Below are positions 24,611 through 34,411 of a stretch of 64,000 nt of DNA, piece by piece (the stretch's first letter is position 1; every line of letters begins with the position of its first letter). Origin of the DNA: Chlorokybus atmophyticus (taxonomy: Eukaryota > Streptophyta > Chlorokybophyceae > Chlorokybales > Chlorokybaceae). A program made the translations under genes and the position numbers. The stretch lies in the NCBI GenBank assembly GCA_009103225.1, contig RHPI01002069.1, forward strand, positions 1,586,329-1,650,328, written 5' to 3'. Below the pieces are notes generated by a model. It worked only from the letters and a program-made list of their open reading frames with translations. It was not told the origin of the DNA and made no database searches.

Positions 24611-24750
24611 CATATATGTATATTTGTGTATATGTGTACATATACACATATAGAAAGTATATATGTGTGTGTACATATATATACACATATATATACATAC
24701 ATATATATACCTATATATATGTATGTGTGTGTATGTGTGTGTGTGTATAT
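24361..24750. repeat. (TA)n / gap / (CA)n / (TA,TG)n microsatellite
   Basis: TA repeat at about 24369-24400, 144 N (24401-24544), CA repeat at 24545-24593, then mixed TA/TG dinucleotides to about 24750. The gap size is probably an estimate. Confidence 0.95.
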
Positions 24751-25017
24751 GGAAACCATATGTGCACACAGTATGTACATGTAAGTAAAGCATGTATATT
24801 GTACTTCACTGCAGTACATGTGATACACGTCAACCCTAGCGGTGCGCACATCATGTGCTAGGCGCACAGTGCGCATAGTCTGCGCGCGCCGTTTATCCCG
24901 CTTATAATTTTTGACCGCCCACAATTTTAATGAGGTTGTTTCATGATTGTTGGATTTCCATCTGACGGTGGGAGTTCGCTTATGACCACTGCAACAGCCG
25001 GCAACTGCTTCGCAACA

Positions 25018-25048
<31 letters not shown>

Positions 25049-25310
25049 GCGGTGGCAAAGAGGCCAACGGCGGCAGCAGCCACATGAGGGGCGCCCCTCA
25101 GTAACTCCCCTCGTCTCCCATATGTGAGTATAGTTGGCGGCGACGACCAAGTGCATGTGCTGCCGCTGCAGGCTACGGGATGCAGCCTGCAGCGACTGTG
25201 TGCTTGTGTGTATAAATAGAGTGGTTTGTATGTGTGAGCGGGCAGGTGAGCAGTTCGCGGTTGTTCTGCGTGTGTGATCTGGTGTATCTATTGTTGGCAG
25301 CAGCTCAGCA
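24751..25310. other. No gene seen; GGC repeat and TATA-like word
   Basis: Contains a (GGC)n run at 25019-25040 and a tataaata word near 25213, without a convincing downstream gene. It lies directly left of the pogo element. Confidence 0.4.
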
Positions 25311-25393
25311 TACCGTATCTACTGTGTTAGAGCCCCCCCTAGTATAGCCCCCCTCAGCAAACAGGGGTGGGGGGGCTCCAATCGAATGTACAG

Positions 25394-25473
<80 letters not shown>

Positions 25474-25474
25474 N
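25394..25474. repeat. Poly-C run inside pogo element end
   Basis: Nearly 80 consecutive C followed by a single N. Its length is likely unreliable. It sits in the C-rich subterminal part of the pogo element. Confidence 0.9.
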
Positions 25475-25669
25475 AAGCCTATGTACTCACTGCATTGCAT
25501 GCAACCACCAGCATGATACGAACCGATGGCATAGAAGCAGGGCACTATAAAAGCGGGGAGAGGGGCTTCAACCGCATCATGCGTGACACAATGTTGCACA
25601 CATTAACATCTCTATTACTCTAATCACTCAACTCAGTACCATTAACATCTCCAACATCATCATCGCTAT

Positions 25670-27190
25670 CTACAACCTCCTCCGGATCTTCACCATCATC
25701 GTTTTCATCCGATAGTGCAACACCTCCGTCGCCGTTGATAGTTCTGCGCGCGCGATGGCCTGCAGCTCCAAGTCTTCTTGCTCCTTTGGATGCAGCACTT
25801 CTCTCATCAAAACCTCATCCTCATCCAAATCCAAGTCCGCTGAAGGTGCCCAATCATGCTCACTCCCTTCCAAAGCAATGCTGATGCCAGTCTTGAGGCA
25901 AGACTTGCAAATAATATCGGGAGACATCTTCTCCCACTGGGACAACTTTTCCCACTGGGACCGACATGCATCCTTTACCCATTGCACCACAAGCATTTGT
26001 GTGTGGGTGGACGCTTGTGGCAAAAAGGTGTGAACGTGTGCTGATTGGGATCAGCTGCCCACATATTGTACTGCAAGCAATCATTGTGAGTCACAACACT
26101 TGTCAATCAACAGGCAACTTGTGTTGAATCAGCATGTCACCTGTGCCTTCATGATGGCCTTGAATGGTTTGTTAATGCTCACATCCAATGGTTGGGCAAC
26201 GGGTGTTAAACTACCACCAATGACTGCCCGATCAACACGCGCACGCTGGTCTTCTCCTTCACGCTCTCACACTTGTGTGCATTGAAACTGTCCAACACCA
26301 AGAGAGCGCGCTCACCATACACCTGCCACACGCACATGGCTTTATTTTCAACTTGAGTGGCATGACTTGCCAACTCATGTGTATGCATGTATGTGATTTG
26401 GGCGTTTGCGCATAACATCAATCACCCAATGCTTCATTAACTCCTCGTTCATCCACCCTTTAGTGCTTGCATACACAATAACACTAGGCACGAGGTTGTC
26501 AATCATATCTTTGGGCACATTCTTCGGCTTGAAGACAACGGTTGGCATGAGTTTACCACCATCAGGTGAACAAGCTAAGACTACCGTGATGTTTCTCTTC
26601 TCATAGCAAGGGCTATCCATCCATTCAAACAGTTTTAGCACCACACTGGTTGATGGTGGTGCCGCTAATCATTTCGCATGGGATGGGAGTCTCATCCATA
26701 TTCACCATGCAACATAACCTGTAATTCTAGCGCTTGCCCAAGATGTACACGTATTAACGAAAGCCTTCAAACTTCTCCTCCAGGTCTTTGGGCTGATGTT
26801 GCCTAAAGGAAGCCTTCAATACGATCTTCTTGTTGGGGTTGTCCTCGTTAAACGTTTTAACTAGGATAGTAGCATGCTCCTGCGCAAGCACTGCCATCAA
26901 GAGTAACATCTAACATGTTGACAATGCCAATGTGGCCATACAATCAGTCCATTAACTTGCATCATTGTGGCTGTGACTGGCAAGTTGCGCATGTGTTGAC
27001 ACAAATAAAAGACACCACACCATCTTCCACAACTTTGTAAGCTACTCGCCGCCCTGCACCTTTTAGACGAAAGGCCACCATTGAAGCCGAGAGAATGTGG
27101 TCTCTTTGCTTCAACCATGTGCGAACAGACTTTGGTGCAACGCCAATCTTCTTGGCAACACATTTTTAAGTCCAGCCATGGTCAACCATG
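25670..27190 (-). pseudogene. DDE_1 (pogo/Tigger) transposase, broken
   Basis: Read on the minus strand, pieces occur in the normal order of a DDE_1 transposase: a helix-turn-helix-like part around 27000-27160; 'NMDETPIPCEMISGTTINQC' with the first catalytic Asp near 26690; 'NITVVLACSPDGGKLMPTVV' and 'KGWMNEELMKHWV' (26375-26644); 'RALLVLDSFNAHKCESVKEK' with the second Asp (about 26250-26320); 'LTPVAQPLDVSINKPFKAIM' with the third Asp (about 26150-26215); and the C-terminal 'VVQWVKDACRSQWEKL', 'KSCLKTGISIALEGSEHDWA' and acidic tail (25670-26023). Pogo-family enzymes use three Asp. The pieces lie in different frames and are separated by stops, so the gene is dead. Confidence 0.8.
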
Positions 27191-27990
27191 CAAATGGCTT
27201 TCACCTGCGTGTGCATTGTGCTTGTTTGCTGTACTTCCAATCACTGAGTCAATGCACATGACATGTGCAATAGAGCAGCTGCAGGCAATTACCCCACACA
27301 TGCATGCATGTAATGATGGTGCTATGTTGCTTTACCAAGGTCAAATGCACATGACGCATGAATATAGCTTGGGTGCAACAGAGCAAGCGGTTGATCACCC
27401 ATATGCACGCAGATGGGTGCAACATAGCAGGCAACTGGCGACACATATGCACGCATGTTGATACCTTACCTCTTGCTACATGGTGCGCTGATTCCTCATG
27501 TAGTTTTTTGTCTTCCTGTGGGTCTTTGAACTGGTTGTTGAACCATGCGTTGCACTCCAACTAACGTTCTCCTCCGGCATGTGGCGGCTCAGCTAGCCTT
27601 TCTACCCCTGCAGCCGCTGCCGCAGCGACAGCACTAGCAGCCTCCATCGCTGCTTGCGCAGTGAACGCTGTATTGCGAGCTTCCTCTATTATAAGCAACC
27701 AGAGTCAGCTTCCCTTGCCGCCCGCCGCCGCCGCCGCCGCCGCGAAGAAGCAGGAGGAGGCAGGCCGCCAAACTACGCGCGCAAGCATAACGCAAAATTG
27801 CCGCGCAAAATTGCGTTACGCTTACGACATGCAACTAAACTACTGTGAATTACGCTATACAGCGTAACCTCTAGCAATAAATACCAGCCTCCCCATAGAT
27901 TACAGCCCCCCCTCTAATTGAGCCCCCGCCAGCAACAAGGGGTGGGTGGGCTGTAGTTTAGCGGGGGGCTCTAACAGAGTACATAAGGTA

Positions 27991-28061
27991 TGTGCTAACG
28001 GCAGCTCAGCACATGTGTGCCTAACCGTGTGTATGCGTGCACACGCTTGTCTGCATGTCTC

Positions 28062-28132
<71 letters not shown>

Positions 28133-28840
28133 ACTCGCTTTAGCTGTTACAGGCGCCATTACTATTGCAACTCCAAGTGTGGTTATTGCGCCTCCCTTTT
28201 TCCTGTCAAGGTAAGCACATTATGATGCTCTTGCATGAGTTCTACCTAAGCCGCGCTCGTGCGTGCATGAGTGCGCGCATGTGTGCACGTGTACGCCTTG
28301 CATCCGTGTTGCGTGCATGTCTCTGTCTTGTAGTTGGTTTGTTTCGCACATGCTTTGGCTGCTACAGGCTATTATTACTATTGCAACTCTAGTTAAGCAC
28401 TTTATGTTGCTCCATAATCTTGCATGACCTGATCTAAGGCGCGCGCGTGCGTGTGTGAGGGCATGTGTGCGTGCGTGTGTGTCACTTGTTGCAGGTGATG
28501 ACGAAAACTAAAGTGCATATGCTAGCATAGCATATCATAGTAACCTTTTCAGCATGTGGGCTTGTTGAGCTTATCGTTTGGTCGTTTTGAAAGGGTTGAT
28601 GCAGTTGTAATGGTTGTTGTGTCGCTTCAAATACATATATCTTGATGAATTCAGCTATATATGAGTGTTTTGCGGATTGCCACCCCCGCATGTTACCATT
28701 GTTCCAAGTGGTGCATCGGCAATTCACAAGTCAACATCATACGGAATGAATTGTTGTATGTACTTGCATATGCTGGTCGTAAAATACATGCCGCATTTCG
28801 TCATGCATGTTTCAACCACCTTTGTTATGTCCACACTTGT
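27991..28840. other. No gene seen; (CT)n tract
   Basis: A CT dinucleotide run occupies about 28069-28127. The surrounding DNA is GT/TG-rich without recognisable coding content. Confidence 0.5.
28069..28127. repeat. (CT)n microsatellite
   Basis: About 58 bases of perfect CT repeat. Confidence 0.95.
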
Positions 28841-29349
28841 ATGGTTCGCAAACCATGAACGAGATGATGACATGACACTATATATGGCCTAACCGTTGCA
28901 CCATACTGGTCGTGCATAGTTAAAACATGTATAGTATGATTACTATACCATATTGGTGATATTTTTCACAACGATTATGATCTCAATTCTTCGTTATGAC
29001 ATGACCAGTATGGTTCGCAAACCATGGACGAGGTAATGACGGTGGACCATATGTGGTCCTGTGTCGTGCATGCCATACTGGAGACATATGGCCGTGAGTG
29101 TGGTCGTGAGCTACGATCTGGTGGTCACAACCGTTGTGACCACCAATGGTTCGCGCTGACTTTTCCATGTGGTGCGCGCGCGTCTGCGTCTCCACCCTTC
29201 CACTCGCACGTGCACATATACTCATGCCTGTGCCACCCCCCCACACCAACCCTCATACAACATGTGCCGACTCCAGGTCTTCCCCCCTTCCTACCTCCCC
29301 TCTCCCTCCCCCTCCCTCCTCGTCTCCTCCCTCTCCTCCTCCTCCTCTT

Positions 29350-30634
29350 TCGCCGCCAATGGCATCCTCTTGCCCCAGGAGGGCGCGCTGGCCGCCACGC
29401 ACGCTTTAACTAAGTTATTTGTGCGCGCGCGGGGGGAGAGGTCAAGCCTTGTTGGATGCGCTAGAAGAGGAGGGGAGAGTGGGGGTGTCGCCAGCACTCG
29501 CATGTTCATGGAGACAATGCGGGCGCTGAGGGAGAATGTGGTCAACAAGTTTACGACCACGGTGGAGCAGGCGGCACGAAGCGCCGCGCAGGTCGATGAC
29601 TGAGCAAAAGTGGGTGCAAGCACGCGCTCTCATGTGCATGTGCGTGTTGGCCGTTTTGCATGCGTGTGCGCGCGCGTGTGCATCTTTGTGTGCAGGTGCG
29701 TGCACTCACAGATGTGCTCACACCTCACACATGAGGCGAAGAGGAGGGAAGAGCGTGTGGAGAGGCATCTGGCAGCGTTGGAGCAGCAATCGCGCGTGGA
29801 AGGCAGAGAGCAAAGACATACGAGCCATCGCCGACGCCGAGGTGACAACAACAGGTGGTCACAACCAACACGCCTAAGACCAAACTGCACACACCCGCGG
29901 GCTCGTGCTAGCAATGAGGTCAATTGCGTCCAGCGCCTCGCCAGTCACGCCGCCTCTCACCTCCTCACCGCGTCCAACACCTCCGAGCTTTCCAACTTCT
30001 CCTCCTTCTCCTCCTTCTCCTTCTTCTCGTCCTTCTCATCTCCACTGTCCGCTCGGAGTCCGCGGCCGCGGAGGCGGTGCTGGCGAGGGCGCGGGCTGCC
30101 CAGGCCGACGCAGAGCCGACGCGGAGTTTAAAGTGCAGGAAGGGAGAGCTTGGCTCGCGGAGTAGGATAGGGATGTTGGAAGTAAACACGGACAGCTCGT
30201 TGCAGGTGGGGAGTTGGTGTGGGTGTGGGTGTTTTTGATGATCTTATCGAGCTGTGCACACTGGTGTTCACGCGCACGCACCACAATGTGTGTGTGTATG
30301 TGTGCGCGTGTGCGCGTGCATACGCAAGCACATATCGTATGCCACCTGCGACATGCATGCATGCATGCTCAACTGCGGCTTTGTGACTTGAATGTGACTT
30401 AAAGGCAGCCTACGCACGCGAGGAGGCTCAAAAACTGTGAATACTTTTTCCACGTATGCAATCTGAGGACAAGTGTGTGAGGCCTCTCACTCATACGTGT
30501 CACGTCGAGTGTCGCTGTTGCTCACGCCGTGTGGACTCTTCTACTACAATAGGATGAGAAGCTGGCTACAGAGAAGATGCAAGCCGAGCTGCGCTTGGTT
30601 AGCACTTTACTTGCGTAAGGCTGAGAGCCGGTGC

Positions 30635-30689
<55 letters not shown>

Positions 30690-31229
30690 CACTACTCTAT
30701 CTGCACACAACACTTTACCGGTCATGACTTGGCCCTTTTCCTGCTCATCTGATCAAAAAGAGGAGAGCAAGAAATTCCGGGACTTTGCGGCGCGGCGCAT
30801 CCAGCAGCAGTGGCGTGCGTTCGTTGCCGCGCGGCAAGCCGAGCAGGCCGAAAAGGGGGGCGAGAAGGGCTCTATAAAGAAGAAAGCGTCCGCCAAGGTG
30901 TGCGCCCGCGGGTGTATATATGCCAATGGGTGTGTTTGTGCACGCGTGTGCACTAAGTGAGTCTGGATGAGTGATGTGTTGTGTCTCTCGTCTCTTTGTA
31001 GGGAGCTGCGCCTGCGAAAAAGGGTTCTGCCAATCAAGGGTATTGTGTTTTCCAGTTATGCGTATGCCGGTGGGATAAAGCGATTTTTGCTGAGTGCTGC
31101 AAGTGTTCATGATGTGGGGTTGCATATGCAATCGCGAGCAGGGGCAAGAAATCCCCAAAAAAAGGTGCGAGCAACTTGCTCTTGAAGAAGAAGAGCGGCA
31201 AGAAAATCCTGGATGACATGGCACTATGA
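29350..31229 (+). CDS. DRC10/IQCD, nexin-dynein regulatory complex subunit (main part)
   Basis: Likely exons: about 29350-29591, 29735-29841, about 30040-30205, 30553-30597, 30761-30897, 31002-31039, 31142-31229. The last three are well supported by splice sites and phase. Content: 'STRMFMETMRALRENVVNKF', matching the conserved helix of DRC10; coiled-coil segments ('RREERVERHLAALEQQ', 'AEAVLARARAAQADAE', 'DEKLATEKMQAELRL'); an IQ calmodulin-binding motif 'ARRIQQQWRAFVAAR'; and a short Lys-rich tail ending KKILDDMAL. Human IQCD has the same order: conserved helices, coiled coil, IQ motif, Lys/Gly tail. DRC10 is part of the nexin link that regulates ciliary dynein (family knowledge). The middle exons are read with low confidence, and one (29735-29841) seems to change frame part-way. 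A presumed first exon lies 8.5 kb upstream. Confidence 0.65.
30637..30686. repeat. (CA)n microsatellite in DRC10 intron
   Basis: About 50 bases of perfect CA repeat between the exon ending at 30597 and the IQ-motif exon. Confidence 0.95.
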
Positions 31230-32955
31230 TACATCATGCTTTTCTGAGATGTGATTTTGCCGATATAAGCAGCATAGCGTTGTAAGTCGTGCAGTTTGCC
31301 TAGATAATATAAGACCCACATGTGATTGCACAGCTAATGACATTAATTTAACTTTCATATTATTGTCACATATTATACGCTTGTGTCGTCTTCCCTATAG
31401 TTGGAAGTTTCCAATCAAGTATTCATATCAGTGTCATGCATATATAGTGCATATACAACACAAATTTGCATAAGTCATGGTACATGCGCATATACTAACA
31501 GTTGTATATCATTTAACCAAAGCTGATTGATGAAAGAGGGTTCAATGAAAGTGTGTGCGTACAGAGCCTGTGTTAGCTTGCCAAGCAATTTTATGCCAGT
31601 TTTGGGGGGGGGGGGGGGGGGGGGGGGGGGGTCGTGGGTCTGGATTCAAGAAGCAAGTGCCAGTACTAGCATAAACTGCAAGTTACGCGGCCAAGTTGCA
31701 GATTAAACTTGTTGCAACCAAATTGACTGGCGGCGGGGCCAGTCAATTTGGTCGCAAAAAGTTACACACGTAACCACTAGTCCTCCAAATTCAAGCACGA
31801 TATAACACACTGAGCATGAAATCACACATTTATTAAACATGATTTGTCTCATTGCCAAACACATGTGTATATTGCAATTGATAGCTTATGCACATTATGT
31901 ACAGCACGCCCAACAGTAACACATATCTCAACCTTACAATTCAGTATAAGTACGACATAAACATGTTATCAAGCCTTGTCTGCTGGTGATGTTGACATTA
32001 TTGGTTTAATCAGCAAGGGCAAGCATCTAAAATAGTCAGATAATAATACTCAAGTCAGAATGATGCAGAACGGTTGCGCACTCTTATGTGACAGTACATT
32101 ATGCTGATTACACAGGTTGTGCAAGCTTTAAACACCATGTTTGTTGATATAAGTTCGCACTTAAGCTTGTGCGCCCCGCACTTGAGGGTGTTTGAAGAAG
32201 ACAGGTGTCATTTATGGTTTAAGCGCTGCGAATTACAAGTGTAGTTACTACACTTGAGTTTAATACGGTGTAATCTGGTCTGCCACTCTACTTGCAACAC
32301 TCGTGTCTGTGTGTTTGTGTATATGAGCAGACCAACGTGGCAATTATACACATACCCACAACCATAATCGCTGATTGCATATTATGTATACATACATATA
32401 CGCTTTGTAGAAGTATCCGCATATACATACACATATACATGCCATTTATGGCATTGTCCGCTATCTGTATGCTGATGTTGATGCTTGTGCACTAGGTTGG
32501 ATACTGCATGCTTATGCTGACATGCTGTTGCATGAACTGACTAACTAACTACTGTATCGAGTACTGCTCCAACGGCTCCAACGTACTAACAGAATACCCT
32601 GTAGGCATGCGGCGGCGGGGCCAGTCACTTAGCGGCGTCGTCGTCGTCTTCTGCTCCCGCTCAGTCAGCTCCTGACACATATGCTTCTGCTGCGCACATG
32701 ATGATGCCTACCCTTTGCCCTGCTTCCCCATATCTTGCCCTACGCACTACTGTTAAGTCTAGTGTCGTAGTGGTGTAGCGCTGTTCAAAGCCCTCTTATT
32801 ACTTGTCTACTTGTGTTGTTGCTTGATGTGGGTTTGGGTTGCACAAGATTGCGTATTGCATTTTACACTTTATGTTTACATGTGTCATGTTCACGTATGT
32901 GCAAACAGTTATATTAGACTTAACTATGCAATGACGTTTTGCGAAAATATTCGGC
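31230..32955. other. Intergenic; poly-G and inverted repeat
   Basis: No gene recognised. Holds a poly-G run at about 31603-31631 and a 14-base perfect inverted repeat (31717-31730 with 31739-31752, loop cggcgggg). A related loop sequence, ggcggcggggccagtca, recurs near 32611. Confidence 0.5.
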
Positions 32956-32957
32956 TA

Positions 32958-33149
32958 TCGTATTTACCCGGATGGAAGCCCCCCCTTTTCACACAAGCCT
33001 CCCACCCTTATTTTCTCGGGGGGGGGGGGCCCTAATAGAGCCTGTTTTTGCCCATGAAACGGCATTTTTGTACAGAGGGCCCCCACCCTTTTTTGCCAAA
33101 GGGGCTTCTAATAGGTAATAGGGGGGGGCTTCTATCCGGGTAAACACGG
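32958..33149. mobile_element. 192-bp MITE related to the pogo element
   Basis: Flanked by TA on both sides (32956-32957, 33150-33151). The left end tcgtatttacccggatggaa and the reverse complement of the right end ccgtgtttacccggatagaa match over about 27 bases and continue into C-runs. Length, TA target and the layout 'ccgtat.tac...gcccccc' resemble the ends of the pogo element at 25313-27988, so it may be mobilised by the same transposase family. It has no coding capacity. Confidence 0.75.
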
Positions 33150-33151
33150 TA

Positions 33152-34411
33152 GTCCACCTTGAGACCAAGGGCCTGAGTTGTAAGGCGTTTGCTATGTAAC
33201 TTGTAAAATTTTCAGTATGGTTTTCAACCGCCGGTCGATCCGGATCAAAGCCAAGATCACAACCGGACTGTGACTGACCCAGCGTCCGGGAAAATCGTTG
33301 CGAGATCCCTTTATGCATACTGTCCAAAGCTTACCCGCCACGTGGCGCGAGCCCTCGGATTGCTAGTTTGGTAGGACGCGGCAACCGAAAGTGTTGTCAA
33401 TGCGCGGGCGCGCGAGCCTGCGCCACTTTGGCTCCCGGTTTCCGGTTGATCGCAAGTGTAAATTTGGGTGCACCGCCCAAATCCGCAACACCGCGCTCGC
33501 GCAGTAACCCGGCGCAAACCTGCCACGTGCACGCTAGCGGCGCATCATCATGCAAATCGCCAAATGACCCGCGCTTACGCATCAGCACGCGCTGCTGCCG
33601 GGTCGCGCCTTTATTGAATCTGCGCGCCCTATGTCACTGCTGAGTGAAACGTACTGCAACAAACTTTTGCAACTCGATGGCAATACAATAGGCCTAGTGA
33701 CACAAAGACTCAAGTAGCCTAGTTAACCTACTTGAAGTAGGTTGATAGTGATGTAATCAATCATGCTGTTCCAATAATAACATAAAAAGGTTAAACTGCT
33801 GCCGTTCATCATTTTTCTTTTAAAAACGTTATTGAGATGTGTAAACTTGAATGGTTGTGCTGCAGACTGGAGTGTGCATGTGCTGGTTGAGGCATTTTAC
33901 GTACCTGGTAGTTTGTCATCTACACGTATACGTGATTGCGGGCCCCTACTTTATAAAACCTAGTAAAGACGAGGAGATTATTTATTTTACCTGATCCGAG
34001 CACCCCCTTTTTACAAAACTCTCCACTCCCTTAAGGAAGAAAGCATGAAGTTGCTTTTTATAAACTGAAGAGGGGGAGGTCTTGGACCAAAGGGGGGGGG
34101 GGCTTCNCGGAATTACTTATCTAGAAGATGTAAGTTTACATTGAACACACATGACCGGGCATACTGTCGGTTCAGCACTTCACACCCCCGCGTGACGCGT
34201 CACATCGTAGTGCGTCACGTGACTGGGAATTGAAATTCGCGAAAGTTTTCACGAAAGCTCGCGCGCGTCAGCAGTGCTGACTCAGCACTTCACTCCTGTT
34301 GGCAGTTAACAACCTCCATCGCCATCGCCACCACCGCCAGGTCCTGGTCCTCCGCCGCCGCCGCCGCCGACACGCGGAAGGAGGAGGTATACCTCCCACC
34401 CCCCATTTGCC
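33152..34411. other. Intergenic before CFAP298-KH gene
   Basis: A GC-richer stretch (33190-33650) and AT-rich DNA without recognised genes. A second C-rich/G-rich pair around 34003 and 34092-34105 (with one N) may be a worn relative of the MITE. The words gcgtgacgcgtcac and cgcgaaagttttcacgaaag (34190-34260) are palindromic and lie upstream of the gene. No promoter element is assigned. Confidence 0.45.

Larger units (their letters stand above)
25313..27988 (-). mobile_element. pogo/Tigger-type DNA transposon, ~2.7 kb, with TA target duplication
   Basis: The left terminus (from 25313: ccgtatctactgtgttagag then a C-run) matches the reverse complement of the right terminus (ending 27988: ccttatgtactctgttagag then a C-run) at about 23 of 26 positions. 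Both ends are flanked by TA (25311-25312 and 27989-27990), the target site of Tc1/mariner/pogo elements. The interior holds a decayed DDE_1 transposase on the minus strand. The subterminal region is strikingly C-rich on one strand, and a poly-C run of about 80 bases (25394-25473, followed by one N) sits just inside the left end. Confidence 0.8.
21007..29171. mobile_element. ~8.2-kb segment bounded by inverted repeats
   Basis: The left end (21007-21030, cacatggaaaagtcagcg then aaccat) recurs as its reverse complement at 29146-29171 with a 2-base insertion. Inward of both ends lie repeated words such as gaccacatatgg and ccgtcatgacc (21069-21275 and 28840-29100), which look like subterminal repeats. 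Inside are a tandem array, AT/CA microsatellites with a gap, and the TA-flanked pogo element. No transposase that clearly belongs to these outer ends was found, and no target duplication is certain because the flanks are CA/CG-rich. It could be a non-autonomous DNA transposon swollen by nested insertions, or two separate inverted copies of a dispersed repeat. Confidence 0.5.

Noticed and set aside
24091-24861. Long open frames of His/Thr/Tyr/Ile or Val/Cys repeats on both strands
   Set aside because: They are translations of CA/TG/TA dinucleotide repeats and run through an unsequenced gap.
25313-27988. Reading the TA-flanked ends as telomere-like or centromere-like DNA because of the C-runs
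   Set aside because: The ends form terminal inverted repeats with TA flanks around a DDE_1 transposase, which explains them better.
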